DNA of 64,000 bases from Antarcticimicrobium luteum. Lineage in GTDB: Bacteria; Pseudomonadota; Alphaproteobacteria; Rhodobacterales; Rhodobacteraceae. This document shows, piece by piece, positions 17,347-25,765 of the stretch (within the stretch, counting starts at the first letter, position 1; each line of letters begins with the position of its first letter). Location of the stretch: NCBI RefSeq assembly GCF_004358185.1, contig NZ_SMUV01000073.1:124001-188000 (forward strand), in the 5' to 3' direction. The notes under the pieces are model-generated. The model was not told where the DNA came from. It saw only the letters and a list, made by a program, of their open reading frames with translations, and searched no databases. Made by a program: the position numbers and the translations under genes.

Positions 17347-17366
17347 ACCATATGGTCAAAAGCGGG

Positions 17367-17396
17367 TTGACCGCTCGCCTCTGCTGCGTCCTAAAT
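17367..17396 (+). promoter_or_regulatory. Candidate sigma-70 promoter for the BMP transporter operon
   Basis: TTGACC (17367-17372), an 18-bp spacer and CTAAAT (17391-17396) lie about 85 bp upstream of the binding-protein start. This is a pattern match only. Confidence 0.4.
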
Positions 17397-17481
17397 TGGC
17401 GGGTCAAGATGATCGGCGCGCCGGTATTCGCCCAACCGGACCGACGGCGCGCCGCAATTAGAAAAATCAACCGGGAGTATA

Positions 17482-18483
17482 ATGATGACCCTTTTGAAAT
17501 CCCTGATGGGGGCCGCTGCCGCAATGGCCCTGAGCGCCGGCGCCGCATTGGCCGAACCGGCCCTGATCTTTGACCTTGGCGGCAAGTTCGACAAGAGCTT
17601 CAACGAGGCCGCCTTCACCGGGGCGCAACGCTGGGCCGATGAGACCGGCGGCAGCTTCCGCGAGATCGAACTGCAGTCGGAGGCCCAGCGCGAGCAGGCG
17701 CTGCGCCGTTTCGCCGAGGCCGGCGCCAACCCGATCATCACCATGGGCTTTGCCATGGCCGACCCGCTGAGCAACGTCGCCCCCGATTACCCGGATACCA
17801 AATTCGTGGTGGTCGACGTGACCTGGATCGCCGGCGACAACATCCGCCAGATCGGCTTTGCCGAGCATGAGGGGTCCTATCTGGTCGGGATGCTGGCCGC
17901 GATGGCCTCGAAATCCGGCACCGTCGGCTTTGTCGGCGGCATGGACGTTCCGCTGATCCGCCACTTCGGCTGCGGCTATGCGCAGGGCGTCAAGTCGGTC
18001 AGCCCGGATGCGAAAATCATCGCCAACATGACCGGCACCACGCCGGCGGCCTGGAACGATCCGGTGAAGGGCTCCGAGCTGACCAAGGCGCAGATCAGTC
18101 AGGGCGCGGATGTGGTCTATGCCGCCGCCGGCGGCACCGGCGTGGGCGTGCTTCAGACCGCCGCCGACGAGGGGATCCTCTCGATCGGGGTGGACAGCAA
18201 CCAGAACCACCTGCATCCGGGCAAGGTGCTGACCTCGATGCTCAAGCGCGTCGATGTGGCGGTCTATGACGCCATGAAGGCCGGCGGCGAAGTGGAAACC
18301 GGGGTGTTCGTGCTGGGCCTGGCCGAGGACGGCGTCGGCTATGCGCTGGACGACAACAACGCCGCGCTGATCAGCCCCGAGATGAAGGCCGCCGTGGACG
18401 CCGCGCGCGAACAGATCATCAGCGGCGAGTTGAAGGTCACCAGCTACTACGAGAACGACAGCTGCCCGGTTCTGGATTTCTGA
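17482..18483 (+). CDS. BMP-family nucleoside ABC transporter substrate-binding protein
   Basis: 333 residues. A signal peptide ends at about residue 24 (AALA before EPALIFDLGG). There is no lipobox cysteine, so this is a soluble periplasmic form rather than a lipoprotein. The mature protein follows the BMP (PnrA-like) pattern: FDLGGKFDKSFNEAAF, then GFVGGMDVPLIRHFGCGY, and GADVVYAAAGGTGVGV. Characterised members bind purine nucleosides. It is the first gene of a four-gene transporter operon followed by an ATPase and two permeases. A strong hairpin with a short T-run follows the gene, which would give more binding protein than membrane subunits. Purine nucleosides are the likeliest ligand, by family. 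Confidence 0.9.
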   Translation: MMTLLKSLMGAAAAMALSAGAALAEPALIFDLGGKFDKSFNEAAFTGAQRWADETGGSFREIELQSEAQREQALRRFAEAGANPIITMGFAMADPLSNVAPDYPDTKFVVVDVTWIAGDNIRQIGFAEHEGSYLVGMLAAMASKSGTVGFVGGMDVPLIRHFGCGYAQGVKSVSPDAKIIANMTGTTPAAWNDPVKGSELTKAQISQGADVVYAAAGGTGVGVLQTAADEGILSIGVDSNQNHLHPGKVLTSMLKRVDVAVYDAMKAGGEVETGVFVLGLAEDGVGYALDDNNAALISPEMKAAVDAAREQIISGELKVTSYYENDSCPVLDF

Positions 18484-18505
18484 TCCGGACCCGATAGCAA
18501 GTCCA

Positions 18506-18542
18506 GCGGGCCGTGCGGATCGCACTGCACGGCCCGCGTTTT
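18506..18542 (+). terminator. Intra-operon terminator hairpin after the binding-protein gene
   Basis: A perfect 11-bp stem (GCGGGCCGTGC at 18506-18516 with GCACGGCCCGC at 18527-18537), a 10-nt loop and a short TTTT run. It lies between the binding-protein gene and the ATPase gene, so it probably attenuates transcription into the membrane components or stabilises the upstream mRNA. Confidence 0.75.
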
Positions 18543-18556
18543 CAGCAGGGGGCCAC

Positions 18557-20095
18557 ATGACCGGCACATCGCCAGCCATCGAACTGCGCGGCATCTCCAA
18601 GGCGTTCGGCCCGGTGCAGGCCAACAAGGACATCTCGATCCGGGTGATGCCGGGCACCATCCACGGCATCATCGGCGAGAATGGCGCCGGCAAATCCACG
18701 CTGATGAGCATCCTTTACGGCTTCTACAAGGCCGACGCCGGCGAGATTTTCATCAACGGGAAAAGAACCGAGATCCCCGACAGCCAGGCCGCCATCGCCG
18801 CCGGCATCGGCATGGTGTTCCAGCATTTCAAGCTGGTGGAGAATTTCACCGTTCTGGAAAACGTCGTGCTAGGCGCCGAGGACGGCCGGCTGCTGCGCCC
18901 GTCGCTGGCCAAGGCCCGCAAGATCCTTGGCGAACTGGCGGTGGAATACGAACTCAACGTCGACCCGGACTCGCGCATCGACCGGATCGGCGTCGGCATG
19001 CAGCAGCGGGTCGAGATCCTCAAGGCCCTCTACCGGCAGGCCGATATCCTGATCCTCGACGAACCCACCGGGGTGCTGACGCCGGCGGAGGCAGATCAGC
19101 TGTTCCGCATCCTCGACCGGCTGCGCGCCGAGGGCAAGACCATCATCCTGATCACCCACAAGCTGCGCGAGATCATGGAGATCACTGATACCGTGAGCGT
19201 GATGCGCCGCGGCGAGATGACGGCGACGGTCAGGACCGCCGGGACCGGCCCCGATGAGCTTGCCGAACTGATGGTGGGCCGCAAGGTGCTGTTGCGGGTC
19301 GACAAGGCGCCTGCCTCCCCCGGCAAGACCGTGCTGGAGGTGCAAAACCTGCGGGTGCGCGACCAGCAGGGGGTGGAGCGCGTCAAGGGCATAGATCTGA
19401 CCGTGCGCGCCGGCGAGATCCTCGGCGTGGCCGGGGTGGCCGGCAACGGCCAGTCGGAACTGCTGGAGGTGCTGGGCGGCATGCGTCCCGGCGCCGGCAC
19501 GGTGATGCTGAACGGCGTGCCGCTGGCGCTGGAGGGGCGCGGCTCCGACGGCCAGTCGCGCCGCGCCGCGGGCCTGGCCCATGTGCCCGAGGACCGCCAG
19601 CGCGAAGGCCTGATCATGGAGTTTCACGCCTGGGAAAACGTCGCCTTCGGCTATCACCACGACCCGGCCTATCAGCGCAACGCGATGTTGATGGACAACG
19701 CCGCGCTGCGCCGCGACACCCAAGCCAAGATGGAGAAATTCGACGTCCGCCCGCCCGACCCCTGGCTGACCGCCAGGAATTTCAGCGGCGGCAACCAGCA
19801 AAAGATCGTCGTGGCGCGCGAGATCGAGCGAAACCCCGACCTGCTTTTGGTGGGCCAGCCCACCCGCGGCGTGGACATCGGCGCGATCGAGTTCATCCAC
19901 CGCCAGATCGTCGCCCTGCGCGACCAGGGCGCGGCGATCCTGCTGGTCAGCGTCGAGCTGGACGAAATCCTGTCGCTGTCGGACCGCATCGCGGTGATCT
20001 TCGACGGCCGGATGATGGGCGAACGGCTGCCCGCTCAGACCGACGAGACCGAACTGGGCCTGCTGATGGCGGGCGTCTCGGGCAAGGCGGCGTGA
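18557..20095 (+). CDS. Nucleoside ABC transporter ATP-binding protein (two NBDs)
   Basis: 512 residues containing two ATP-binding cassettes, as in the BMP/sugar-type importers. The first Walker A is GENGAGKST at residues 40-48, with a divergent signature IGVGMQQRVEILKAL as in related two-cassette proteins. The second cassette has a degenerate P-loop (GVAGNGQSE) but an intact signature NFSGGNQQKIVVARE. One site is therefore expected to be catalytically weak, as in the ribose and BMP families. It energises uptake through the two permeases encoded downstream, starting 41 bp later. It is separated from the binding-protein gene by the 18506-18542 hairpin. Confidence 0.93.
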   Translation: MTGTSPAIELRGISKAFGPVQANKDISIRVMPGTIHGIIGENGAGKSTLMSILYGFYKADAGEIFINGKRTEIPDSQAAIAAGIGMVFQHFKLVENFTVLENVVLGAEDGRLLRPSLAKARKILGELAVEYELNVDPDSRIDRIGVGMQQRVEILKALYRQADILILDEPTGVLTPAEADQLFRILDRLRAEGKTIILITHKLREIMEITDTVSVMRRGEMTATVRTAGTGPDELAELMVGRKVLLRVDKAPASPGKTVLEVQNLRVRDQQGVERVKGIDLTVRAGEILGVAGVAGNGQSELLEVLGGMRPGAGTVMLNGVPLALEGRGSDGQSRRAAGLAHVPEDRQREGLIMEFHAWENVAFGYHHDPAYQRNAMLMDNAALRRDTQAKMEKFDVRPPDPWLTARNFSGGNQQKIVVAREIERNPDLLLVGQPTRGVDIGAIEFIHRQIVALRDQGAAILLVSVELDEILSLSDRIAVIFDGRMMGERLPAQTDETELGLLMAGVSGKAA

Positions 20096-20135
20096 TGCGG
20101 CCCCGGGTCGGCGCAGAAATCGAAGGGGTCCGCTG

Positions 20136-21230
20136 ATGGACAAGATGCCAAAGTGGGCCGACGTGGTCCTGATCCCGCTGATCAGCCTGATCCTTGCCGC
20201 CGCGCTCTCGGCGCTGGTCATCCTGGCCATCGGCGAGGATCCGGTCGCGGCGGTCAGGCTGATGGTCTCCGGCGCGCTCGGGTCGACCTATGGCTGGGGC
20301 TATACGCTGTATTACGCCACCAATTTCATGTTCACCGGCCTCGCCGTCGCGGTGGCTTTCCACGCGCGGATGTTCAATATCGGCGGCGAGGGGCAGGCGA
20401 TGCTGGGCGGGCTCGGCGTGGCGCTGATGTGCCTCTATGTCCCCTGGCCGCACTGGACGCTGGCGCTGATCGGGGCCAGCACGCTGGCCGCCCTCTTCGG
20501 CGCGGCCTGGGCGGCGATCCCAGCCTGGCTGCAGGCGAAGCGCGGCAGCCATATCGTGATCACCACCATCATGTTCAACTTCATCGCCTCGGCGGTGCTG
20601 AACTATGTTCTGGTCAACCTGATGCGGCCGCAGGGCTCGATGGATCCGGCCACCGCGCGGTTCCCCGAGCCGGTGCACCTGCCCACCCTGCACGAGCTGC
20701 TGGCCCCAATCGGGATCAATTTCTCCAAGGCCGCGCCGGCCAACGTCAGCCTGCTGGTCGCCGTCGCCGCCTGCGTGCTGGTCTGGCTGCTGATCTGGCG
20801 CACAAGGCTGGGATACGAGATCCGCGCCTATGGCCATTCCGAGACCGGCGCGCTCTATGCCGGTATCTCGCCGGTGCGGATCACCATGATCGCCATGCTG
20901 ATCTCCGGCGGGCTTGCGGGCATGATGGCGATCAACAACGTGATGGGCGAGGCCGAGCGGCTGGTGCTGAACGCAACCGAGGGGGCGGGCTTCATCGGTA
21001 TCGCGGTGGCGCTGATGGGGCGCAGCCACCCGTTCGGGGTGTTCCTGGCGGCGATCCTGTTCGGCTTTCTCTATCAGGGCGGCGCCGAGCTCGCGCTCTG
21101 GACCTCGATCCCGCGCGAGCTGATCGTGGTCATTCAGGCGCTGGTGATCCTGTTCACCGGGGCGCTGGACAACATGGTGCGGATGCCGCTCGAGAAACTG
21201 TTCCTCAGCCTGCGGAAGGGGCGCGCGTGA
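20136..21230 (+). CDS. Nucleoside ABC transporter permease 1
   Basis: 364 residues of hydrophobic sequence of the BPD_transp_2 (LivH/RbsC-like) permease family. Recognisable segments are FNIGGEGQAMLGGLG and IRAYGHSETGALYAGIS, the latter a cytoplasmic coupling-type loop. The stop overlaps the next permease start by one base (TGATG), showing translational coupling. The pair corresponds to NupP/NupQ-type permeases of Gram-positive guanosine transporters and PnrCDE-like systems. The substrate is inferred from the binding protein. Confidence 0.92.
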   Translation: MDKMPKWADVVLIPLISLILAAALSALVILAIGEDPVAAVRLMVSGALGSTYGWGYTLYYATNFMFTGLAVAVAFHARMFNIGGEGQAMLGGLGVALMCLYVPWPHWTLALIGASTLAALFGAAWAAIPAWLQAKRGSHIVITTIMFNFIASAVLNYVLVNLMRPQGSMDPATARFPEPVHLPTLHELLAPIGINFSKAAPANVSLLVAVAACVLVWLLIWRTRLGYEIRAYGHSETGALYAGISPVRITMIAMLISGGLAGMMAINNVMGEAERLVLNATEGAGFIGIAVALMGRSHPFGVFLAAILFGFLYQGGAELALWTSIPRELIVVIQALVILFTGALDNMVRMPLEKLFLSLRKGRA

Positions 21231-22237
21231 TGGATTTCCTGACGCTCATCCAGGTGTTCGACAGCACTGTGCGGCTGTCCACGCCGCTGCTGCTCGCCTG
21301 CCTTGCCGGGCTGTTCTCCGAACGCGCCGGCATCTTCGACATCGGGCTTGAGGGCAAGATGCTGATGGCGGCCTTCTTTTCGGCGGCCATCGCCTCGGTC
21401 ACCGGCTCGGTCTGGCTGGGCCTGCTGGCGGGCATCGCCGCGTCCATGGTGCTGGCGGGGCTGCACGGGCTGGCCTCGATCACCTTTCGCGGCAACCAGC
21501 TGATTTCCGGCGTGGCGATCAACTTCCTCGCCGCCGGGATGACCGTTCTGATCGCCCAGGACTGGTTCCGTCAGGGCGGGCGCACCCCCTCGCTGATCGG
21601 CGGCGGCCGGTTCGGCGGGCTGGAGTTTCCAGGCGCCATCGGACCGGCGGATGCCGAGGCCACCGGTCGCCCGGTCTCGGAACTGATCGCCGGGACCAAC
21701 CCGCTGCACCAGGTCTATTCCGACCTGATCTCGGGCCATTCGATTCTGGTCTATGTGGCCTTCCTCGCGGTGCCGGCGACCTGGTGGGTGCTGTTCCGCA
21801 CCCGCTTTGGCCTGCGCCTGCGGGCGGTCGGAGAGAACCCGGCGGCGGTGGACACCTCCGGTGTCTCGGTGGTCGGGCTGCGCTATGCCGCCGTGGCGAT
21901 CTGCGGCCTGCTGTGCGGCATCGCCGGGGCCTATCTGGCGACCGCGCTGCAGGCGGGTTTTGTCAAGGACATGACCGCCGGGCGCGGTTTCATCGCCCTG
22001 GCGGCGCTGATCTTTGCCAAGTGGCGGCCCTGGCAGGCGATGTGGGCCTGCCTGCTGTTCGGGTTTCTGCAGGCGATCGCGCTGCGTTATCAGAACATCG
22101 ACGTGGGCGGCGTGGTGATCCCGGTACAGGTGATGGACGCGCTGCCCTATATCCTGACGGTGGTCATTCTGGCCGGGTTCGTGGGCAAGGCGATCCCGCC
22201 GCGGGCAGGCGGCGAGCCCTATGTGAAAGAACGGTGA
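21230..22237 (+). CDS. Nucleoside ABC transporter permease 2
   Basis: 335 residues, start ATG at 21230 overlapping the stop of permease 1. It is a second BPD_transp_2 permease, with FDIGLEGKMLMAAFFSAAIA near the N-terminus, which parallels FNIGGEGQAML in permease 1. The coupling-type loop LRAVGENPAAVDTSGVSV is characteristic of BMP-type transporters. Forms a heterodimeric channel with permease 1. A longer reading frame extends upstream through permease 1 in another frame, but that extension is only overlap. The operon appears to end here, 63 bp before the first TauE-type gene. Confidence 0.92.
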   Translation: MDFLTLIQVFDSTVRLSTPLLLACLAGLFSERAGIFDIGLEGKMLMAAFFSAAIASVTGSVWLGLLAGIAASMVLAGLHGLASITFRGNQLISGVAINFLAAGMTVLIAQDWFRQGGRTPSLIGGGRFGGLEFPGAIGPADAEATGRPVSELIAGTNPLHQVYSDLISGHSILVYVAFLAVPATWWVLFRTRFGLRLRAVGENPAAVDTSGVSVVGLRYAAVAICGLLCGIAGAYLATALQAGFVKDMTAGRGFIALAALIFAKWRPWQAMWACLLFGFLQAIALRYQNIDVGGVVIPVQVMDALPYILTVVILAGFVGKAIPPRAGGEPYVKER

Positions 22238-22300
22238 ACGCGGCCCCTCCGGGTCGGGTTGGCGATTGACCTTTTCGCGCGCCGGGGCCTAACTGGGATC

Positions 22301-23224
22301 ATGCAAACCTACCTGCCGATCGCCGAAGTTTCCGTGAACGCATTCGTGCTTCTGGGGCTCGGCGGGCTGGTGGGCATACTGTCCGGCATGTTCGGCGTCG
22401 GCGGCGGTTTCCTGATCACACCGCTTCTGTTCTTCGTCGGTGTGCCGCCCGCGGTGGCGGTGGCCACCGGCGCCAACCAGATCGTCGCCTCGTCCTTTTC
22501 CGCGGTGCTGGCGCATTTCCGGCGGCGCACCGTCGATCTGACCATGGGTTCGGTCCTTCTGGCAGGCGGGCTGGTGGGCGCCGGCCTTGGCGTCTTTGTC
22601 TTCAACTATCTCAAGAGCCTGGGCCAGGTCGATCTGCTGGTGCGGCTTTGCTACGTGGTCTTCCTCGGCATCGTCGGCGCGCTGATGTTCGTCGAAAGCC
22701 TCAACGCCCTGCGCAAGGCGCGCGGCGCGCAGGCCGGCGCGCGGGCGCCGCGCCGCCCCCGCACCCTGGTCCATACGCTGCCGTTCAAGATGCGCTTTCG
22801 CACCTCCGGCCAGTACATGTCGGTGATCCCGCCCCTGCTGGTCGGTCTGTCGGTGGGGGTGCTCTCGGCGATCATGGGGGTCGGCGGCGGTTTCATCATG
22901 GTGCCGGCGATGATCTATCTGCTGGGGATGCCGACCAAGGTGGTGGTGGGCACCTCGCTGTTCCAGATCATCTTTGTCACCGCCTTTACCACCATGCTGC
23001 ATGCCACCACCAACCAGACGGTGGATATCGTGCTGGCGGTCTACCTGATCCTCGGCGGCGTGATCGGCGCGCAGATCGGCACGCAGATCGGGCTGAAGCT
23101 CAAGGCCGAGCAACTGCGCGTCCTGCTGGCCGCGCTGGTGCTGGCGGTCTGCGGCAAGCTGGCGCTGGAGTTGCTGTTCGAGCCGGCCGAACTTTACAAC
23201 CTGTCCGAGCCGGGGCGGCATTGA
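22301..23224 (+). CDS. TauE/SafE family sulfite/organosulfonate exporter, copy 1
   Basis: 307 residues, start chosen at ATG 22301 (MQTYLPIAEVSV) because the paralogue downstream begins identically (MQVYLPIAEVSV). TauE/SafE proteins are predicted anion exporters with two repeated halves. Each half here has the glycine-rich signature (GMFGVGGGFLITPLL and IMGVGGGFIMVPAMI). A long cytoplasmic stretch with basic residues (ALRKARG to TLPFKMRF) divides the halves. It forms a tandem pair with the next gene; their proteins are very similar over the whole length. Substrates in this family include sulfite and sulfonates, but none can be assigned from sequence. Confidence 0.88.
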   Translation: MQTYLPIAEVSVNAFVLLGLGGLVGILSGMFGVGGGFLITPLLFFVGVPPAVAVATGANQIVASSFSAVLAHFRRRTVDLTMGSVLLAGGLVGAGLGVFVFNYLKSLGQVDLLVRLCYVVFLGIVGALMFVESLNALRKARGAQAGARAPRRPRTLVHTLPFKMRFRTSGQYMSVIPPLLVGLSVGVLSAIMGVGGGFIMVPAMIYLLGMPTKVVVGTSLFQIIFVTAFTTMLHATTNQTVDIVLAVYLILGGVIGAQIGTQIGLKLKAEQLRVLLAALVLAVCGKLALELLFEPAELYNLSEPGRH

Positions 23225-23318
23225 GCCCGGCGCGCCCCCGCCCGCGCCCGGACCGCCGGTGCGTTTTCGGACCCGGTTTCGCCTTTGATCGCCGGAACAA
23301 GCGGAGTTAGATGGTCTC

Positions 23319-24239
23319 ATGCAGGTTTACCTCCCAATCGCGGAAGTATCGGTCAGCGCCTTTCTTCTCCTCGGGCTCGGCGGACTGGTGGGCGTTCTGT
23401 CGGGCATGTTCGGCGTCGGCGGCGGGTTCCTGATGACGCCGCTTCTGTTCTTTATCGGCATCCCGCCAGCGGTGGCGGTGGCGACCGAGGCGAACCAGAT
23501 CGTCGCCTCGTCCTTTTCCGGCGTGCTGGCACATTTCCGACGGCGCACGGTCGACATCAAAATGGGTCTGGTGCTGCAGGCCGGCGGCCTGATCGGCGCC
23601 GCGCTGGGGGTGGTGATCTTCAACTATCTCAGGAGCCTGGGTCAGGTCGATCTGCTGGTGCGTCTGTGTTATGTGGTGTTCCTTGGCGTGGTCGGCGGGC
23701 TGATGTTCCTGGAAAGCCTGCGCGCCCTGCGCAAGGCCCGCGGCGCCACCGGCCCGACACCCAAACGCCGCCAGCGCGGCTGGGTGCACGCGCTGCCGTT
23801 CAAGATGCGCTTTCGCACCTCGGGCCTTTACATCTCGGTGATCCCGCCCATCGGCATCGGCATAGCGGTCGGCATCCTGGCCGCGATCATGGGGGTCGGC
23901 GGCGGTTTCATCATGGTGCCGGCGATGATCTACCTGCTGGGGATGCCGACCAAGGTGGTCGTGGGCACCTCGCTGTTCCAGATCATCCTGGTCACCGGGT
24001 TCACCACCATGCTGCACGCCACCACCAACTATACCGTCGACATCGTTCTGGCGGTGCTGCTGTTGGTGGGCGGCGTGATCGGCGCGCAGATCGGCACCCG
24101 GATCGGGCTGAAGCTCAAGGCAGAACAGCTGCGCATCCTGCTGGCGCTGATGGTTCTGGTGGTCTGCGGCAGGCTGGCCGCCGACCTGCTGCTGCAACCG
24201 GCCGAGCTCTATTCGCTCGGCCCCGCGGGGGGGCATTGA
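23319..24239 (+). CDS. TauE/SafE family exporter, copy 2
   Basis: 306 residues, a close tandem paralogue of the preceding gene. The most conserved stretches include VRLCYVVFLG, ALPFKMRFRTSG and IMGVGGGFIMVPAMIYLL, and similarity is also visible at DNA level. The two glycine-rich signatures of the TauE/SafE family are intact. The gene starts 94 bp after copy 1. The following gene, a TIGR02186-type protein, starts only 3 bp after its stop, so these two are coupled. Such TauE plus TIGR02186 pairs are a recurrent alphaproteobacterial arrangement, as far as I recall. Confidence 0.88.
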   Translation: MQVYLPIAEVSVSAFLLLGLGGLVGVLSGMFGVGGGFLMTPLLFFIGIPPAVAVATEANQIVASSFSGVLAHFRRRTVDIKMGLVLQAGGLIGAALGVVIFNYLRSLGQVDLLVRLCYVVFLGVVGGLMFLESLRALRKARGATGPTPKRRQRGWVHALPFKMRFRTSGLYISVIPPIGIGIAVGILAAIMGVGGGFIMVPAMIYLLGMPTKVVVGTSLFQIILVTGFTTMLHATTNYTVDIVLAVLLLVGGVIGAQIGTRIGLKLKAEQLRILLALMVLVVCGRLAADLLLQPAELYSLGPAGGH

Positions 24240-24242
24240 GCG

Positions 24243-25004
24243 ATGCGGCGCCTGCTTGCCATCCTGCTGCTGATGATACCGCTGGGCGCCCGGGCCCAGG
24301 AGGAGGTCGTGCTGGGCCTGTCCAGCGACCGGGTTTCGATCACCACCAGTTTCGACGGCTCCGAGATCCTGATCTTCGGGGCGGTCAAACGCGAAACGCC
24401 GATCCTGCCCGAACCGCTGGAGGTGGTCATCACCGTCGCCGGCCCCTCGCACCCGGTGCTGGTGCGGCGCAAGGCGCACCGGTTCGGCATCTGGGTCAAT
24501 GCCGAGGCGGTCGAGGTGGACGCCGCCCCCTCGTTCTATGCGGTGGCCACCACCGGAGCGTGGAAGGACGTGCTGACCGATACCGAGGATCTGCGCCACA
24601 AGGTCAGTATCGGCCGCGCGATCCGCTCGGTCGGCGCCCCGATGGAGATCCGCGACGCCCCCCATTTCTCCGAGGCGCTGGTCCGCATCCGGCAACAGGC
24701 CGGGCTCTATCAGATGCTGGAGGGCAAGGTCGCGCTCGATCAGCAGACGCTGTTCCGCACCGCCATCGACATGCCCGCCGACCTTACCGAGGGCGATTAC
24801 ACCGCGCGCATTTTTCTGACCCGGCAGGGAAAGGTGGTGTCGCAATACGAAACCACGATCGACGTGCGCAAGGTCGGGCTGGAGCGGTGGCTTTTCGTCC
24901 TGTCGCGGCAGCAGCCGATCCTTTACGGGCTGATGTCGCTGGCGATCGCCATCGTCGCCGGCTGGGGCGCCTCGGCCGCCTTCACCATGCTGCGGAACCG
25001 GTGA
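24243..25004 (+). CDS. TIGR02186 family membrane-anchored protein
   Basis: 253 residues. An N-terminal signal sequence (LLAILLLMIPLGARA) with probable cleavage before QEEVVLGLSSD leads to a beta-rich extracytoplasmic domain (VVLGLSSDRVSITTSFDGSE). A single C-terminal transmembrane helix (LYGLMSLAIAIVAGWGASAAF) precedes a short basic tail. This matches the TIGR02186 conserved hypothetical family as I know it, usually encoded beside TauE/SafE genes, as here. The likely topology is periplasmic domain plus C-terminal anchor. A role as an accessory of the exporter is inferred from the 3-bp spacing only. Confidence 0.8.
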   Translation: MRRLLAILLLMIPLGARAQEEVVLGLSSDRVSITTSFDGSEILIFGAVKRETPILPEPLEVVITVAGPSHPVLVRRKAHRFGIWVNAEAVEVDAAPSFYAVATTGAWKDVLTDTEDLRHKVSIGRAIRSVGAPMEIRDAPHFSEALVRIRQQAGLYQMLEGKVALDQQTLFRTAIDMPADLTEGDYTARIFLTRQGKVVSQYETTIDVRKVGLERWLFVLSRQQPILYGLMSLAIAIVAGWGASAAFTMLRNR

Positions 25005-25030
25005 CCGGCGCAACCGGCTGACCGGCGGTG

Positions 25031-25765
25031 TCAGCCCCGCCCGATATAGGGCATCCTGGTCGCCATCACGGTCATGAACTGAACATTGGCCTCCAACGGC
25101 AGACTGGCCATGTGCAGCACCGATTTTGCCGCATCCTCGACCGCCATGGTCTCGGGCGGCGGCGCGTCCGGGGTGTCTGCCTTCTGCTTGGCGATCAGCC
25201 CCTCGACCATCGGCGTGCGCGCGTTGCCGATGTCGATCTGGCCGCAGGCGATGTCAAAGGGCCGCCCGTCCAGCGACAGGCTGCGCGTCAGCCCGGTGAT
25301 CGCGTGCTTGGTCGCCGAATAGGGGGTGGACAGCGGCCGCGGCACATGGGCGGCGATGGAGCCGTTGTTGATGATCCGCCCACCCTGAGGGCTTTGCGCC
25401 CGCATCGCCGCGAAAGCCGACCGCGCGGCCAGGAACATACCGGTCAGGTTGACGTTGACCGAGGCGAACCAGTCGTCCAGCGCGATCTCGTCGATGGTGC
25501 CGGCGGGGGTGAAGATGCCGGCATTGTTGAACAGCACGTCGAGCCGCCCGGCACGGGCGACGAAATCGGCGAAGGCCGCCTCGACCGCCTGCGGATCGGT
25601 GACATCGGCGGGCAGCACCACGGCGCCCGCCTGCCCCGCCGCGACCTCCTCCAGCGCCGCGGCGCGGCGCGCCAGCAGGCCCACGCGCCAGCCTTCGGCC
25701 AGGAACAGCTCGGCCGTCGCCCGGCCGATGCCGGAACTGGCGCCGGTGATCAGTATGGTCTTCAT
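25031..25765 (-). CDS. Short-chain dehydrogenase/reductase
   Basis: 244 residues of the classical SDR fold. The cofactor motif is TGASSGIG near the N-terminus, followed by NNAG in the middle. The catalytic serine is in IINNGSIAAH and the Y-x-x-x-K pair is YSATK. The start was set at ATG 25765, which overlaps the stop of the upstream helicase-like gene by 4 bases (ATGA), so the two genes are translationally coupled. Residues after the cofactor motif (LLARRAAALEEV) suggest NADP preference, but this is weak. The substrate is unknown. Confidence 0.9.
   Translation of the reverse strand: MKTILITGASSGIGRATAELFLAEGWRVGLLARRAAALEEVAAGQAGAVVLPADVTDPQAVEAAFADFVARAGRLDVLFNNAGIFTPAGTIDEIALDDWFASVNVNLTGMFLAARSAFAAMRAQSPQGGRIINNGSIAAHVPRPLSTPYSATKHAITGLTRSLSLDGRPFDIACGQIDIGNARTPMVEGLIAKQKADTPDAPPPETMAVEDAAKSVLHMASLPLEANVQFMTVMATRMPYIGRG

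Noticed and set aside
21230-22237. Treating permease 2 as a single 694-codon frame from 20153
   Set aside because: The upstream half of that frame overlaps permease 1 in another reading frame and is Arg/Gly/Ala-rich. The ATG at 21230 overlapping the permease 1 stop is the natural start.
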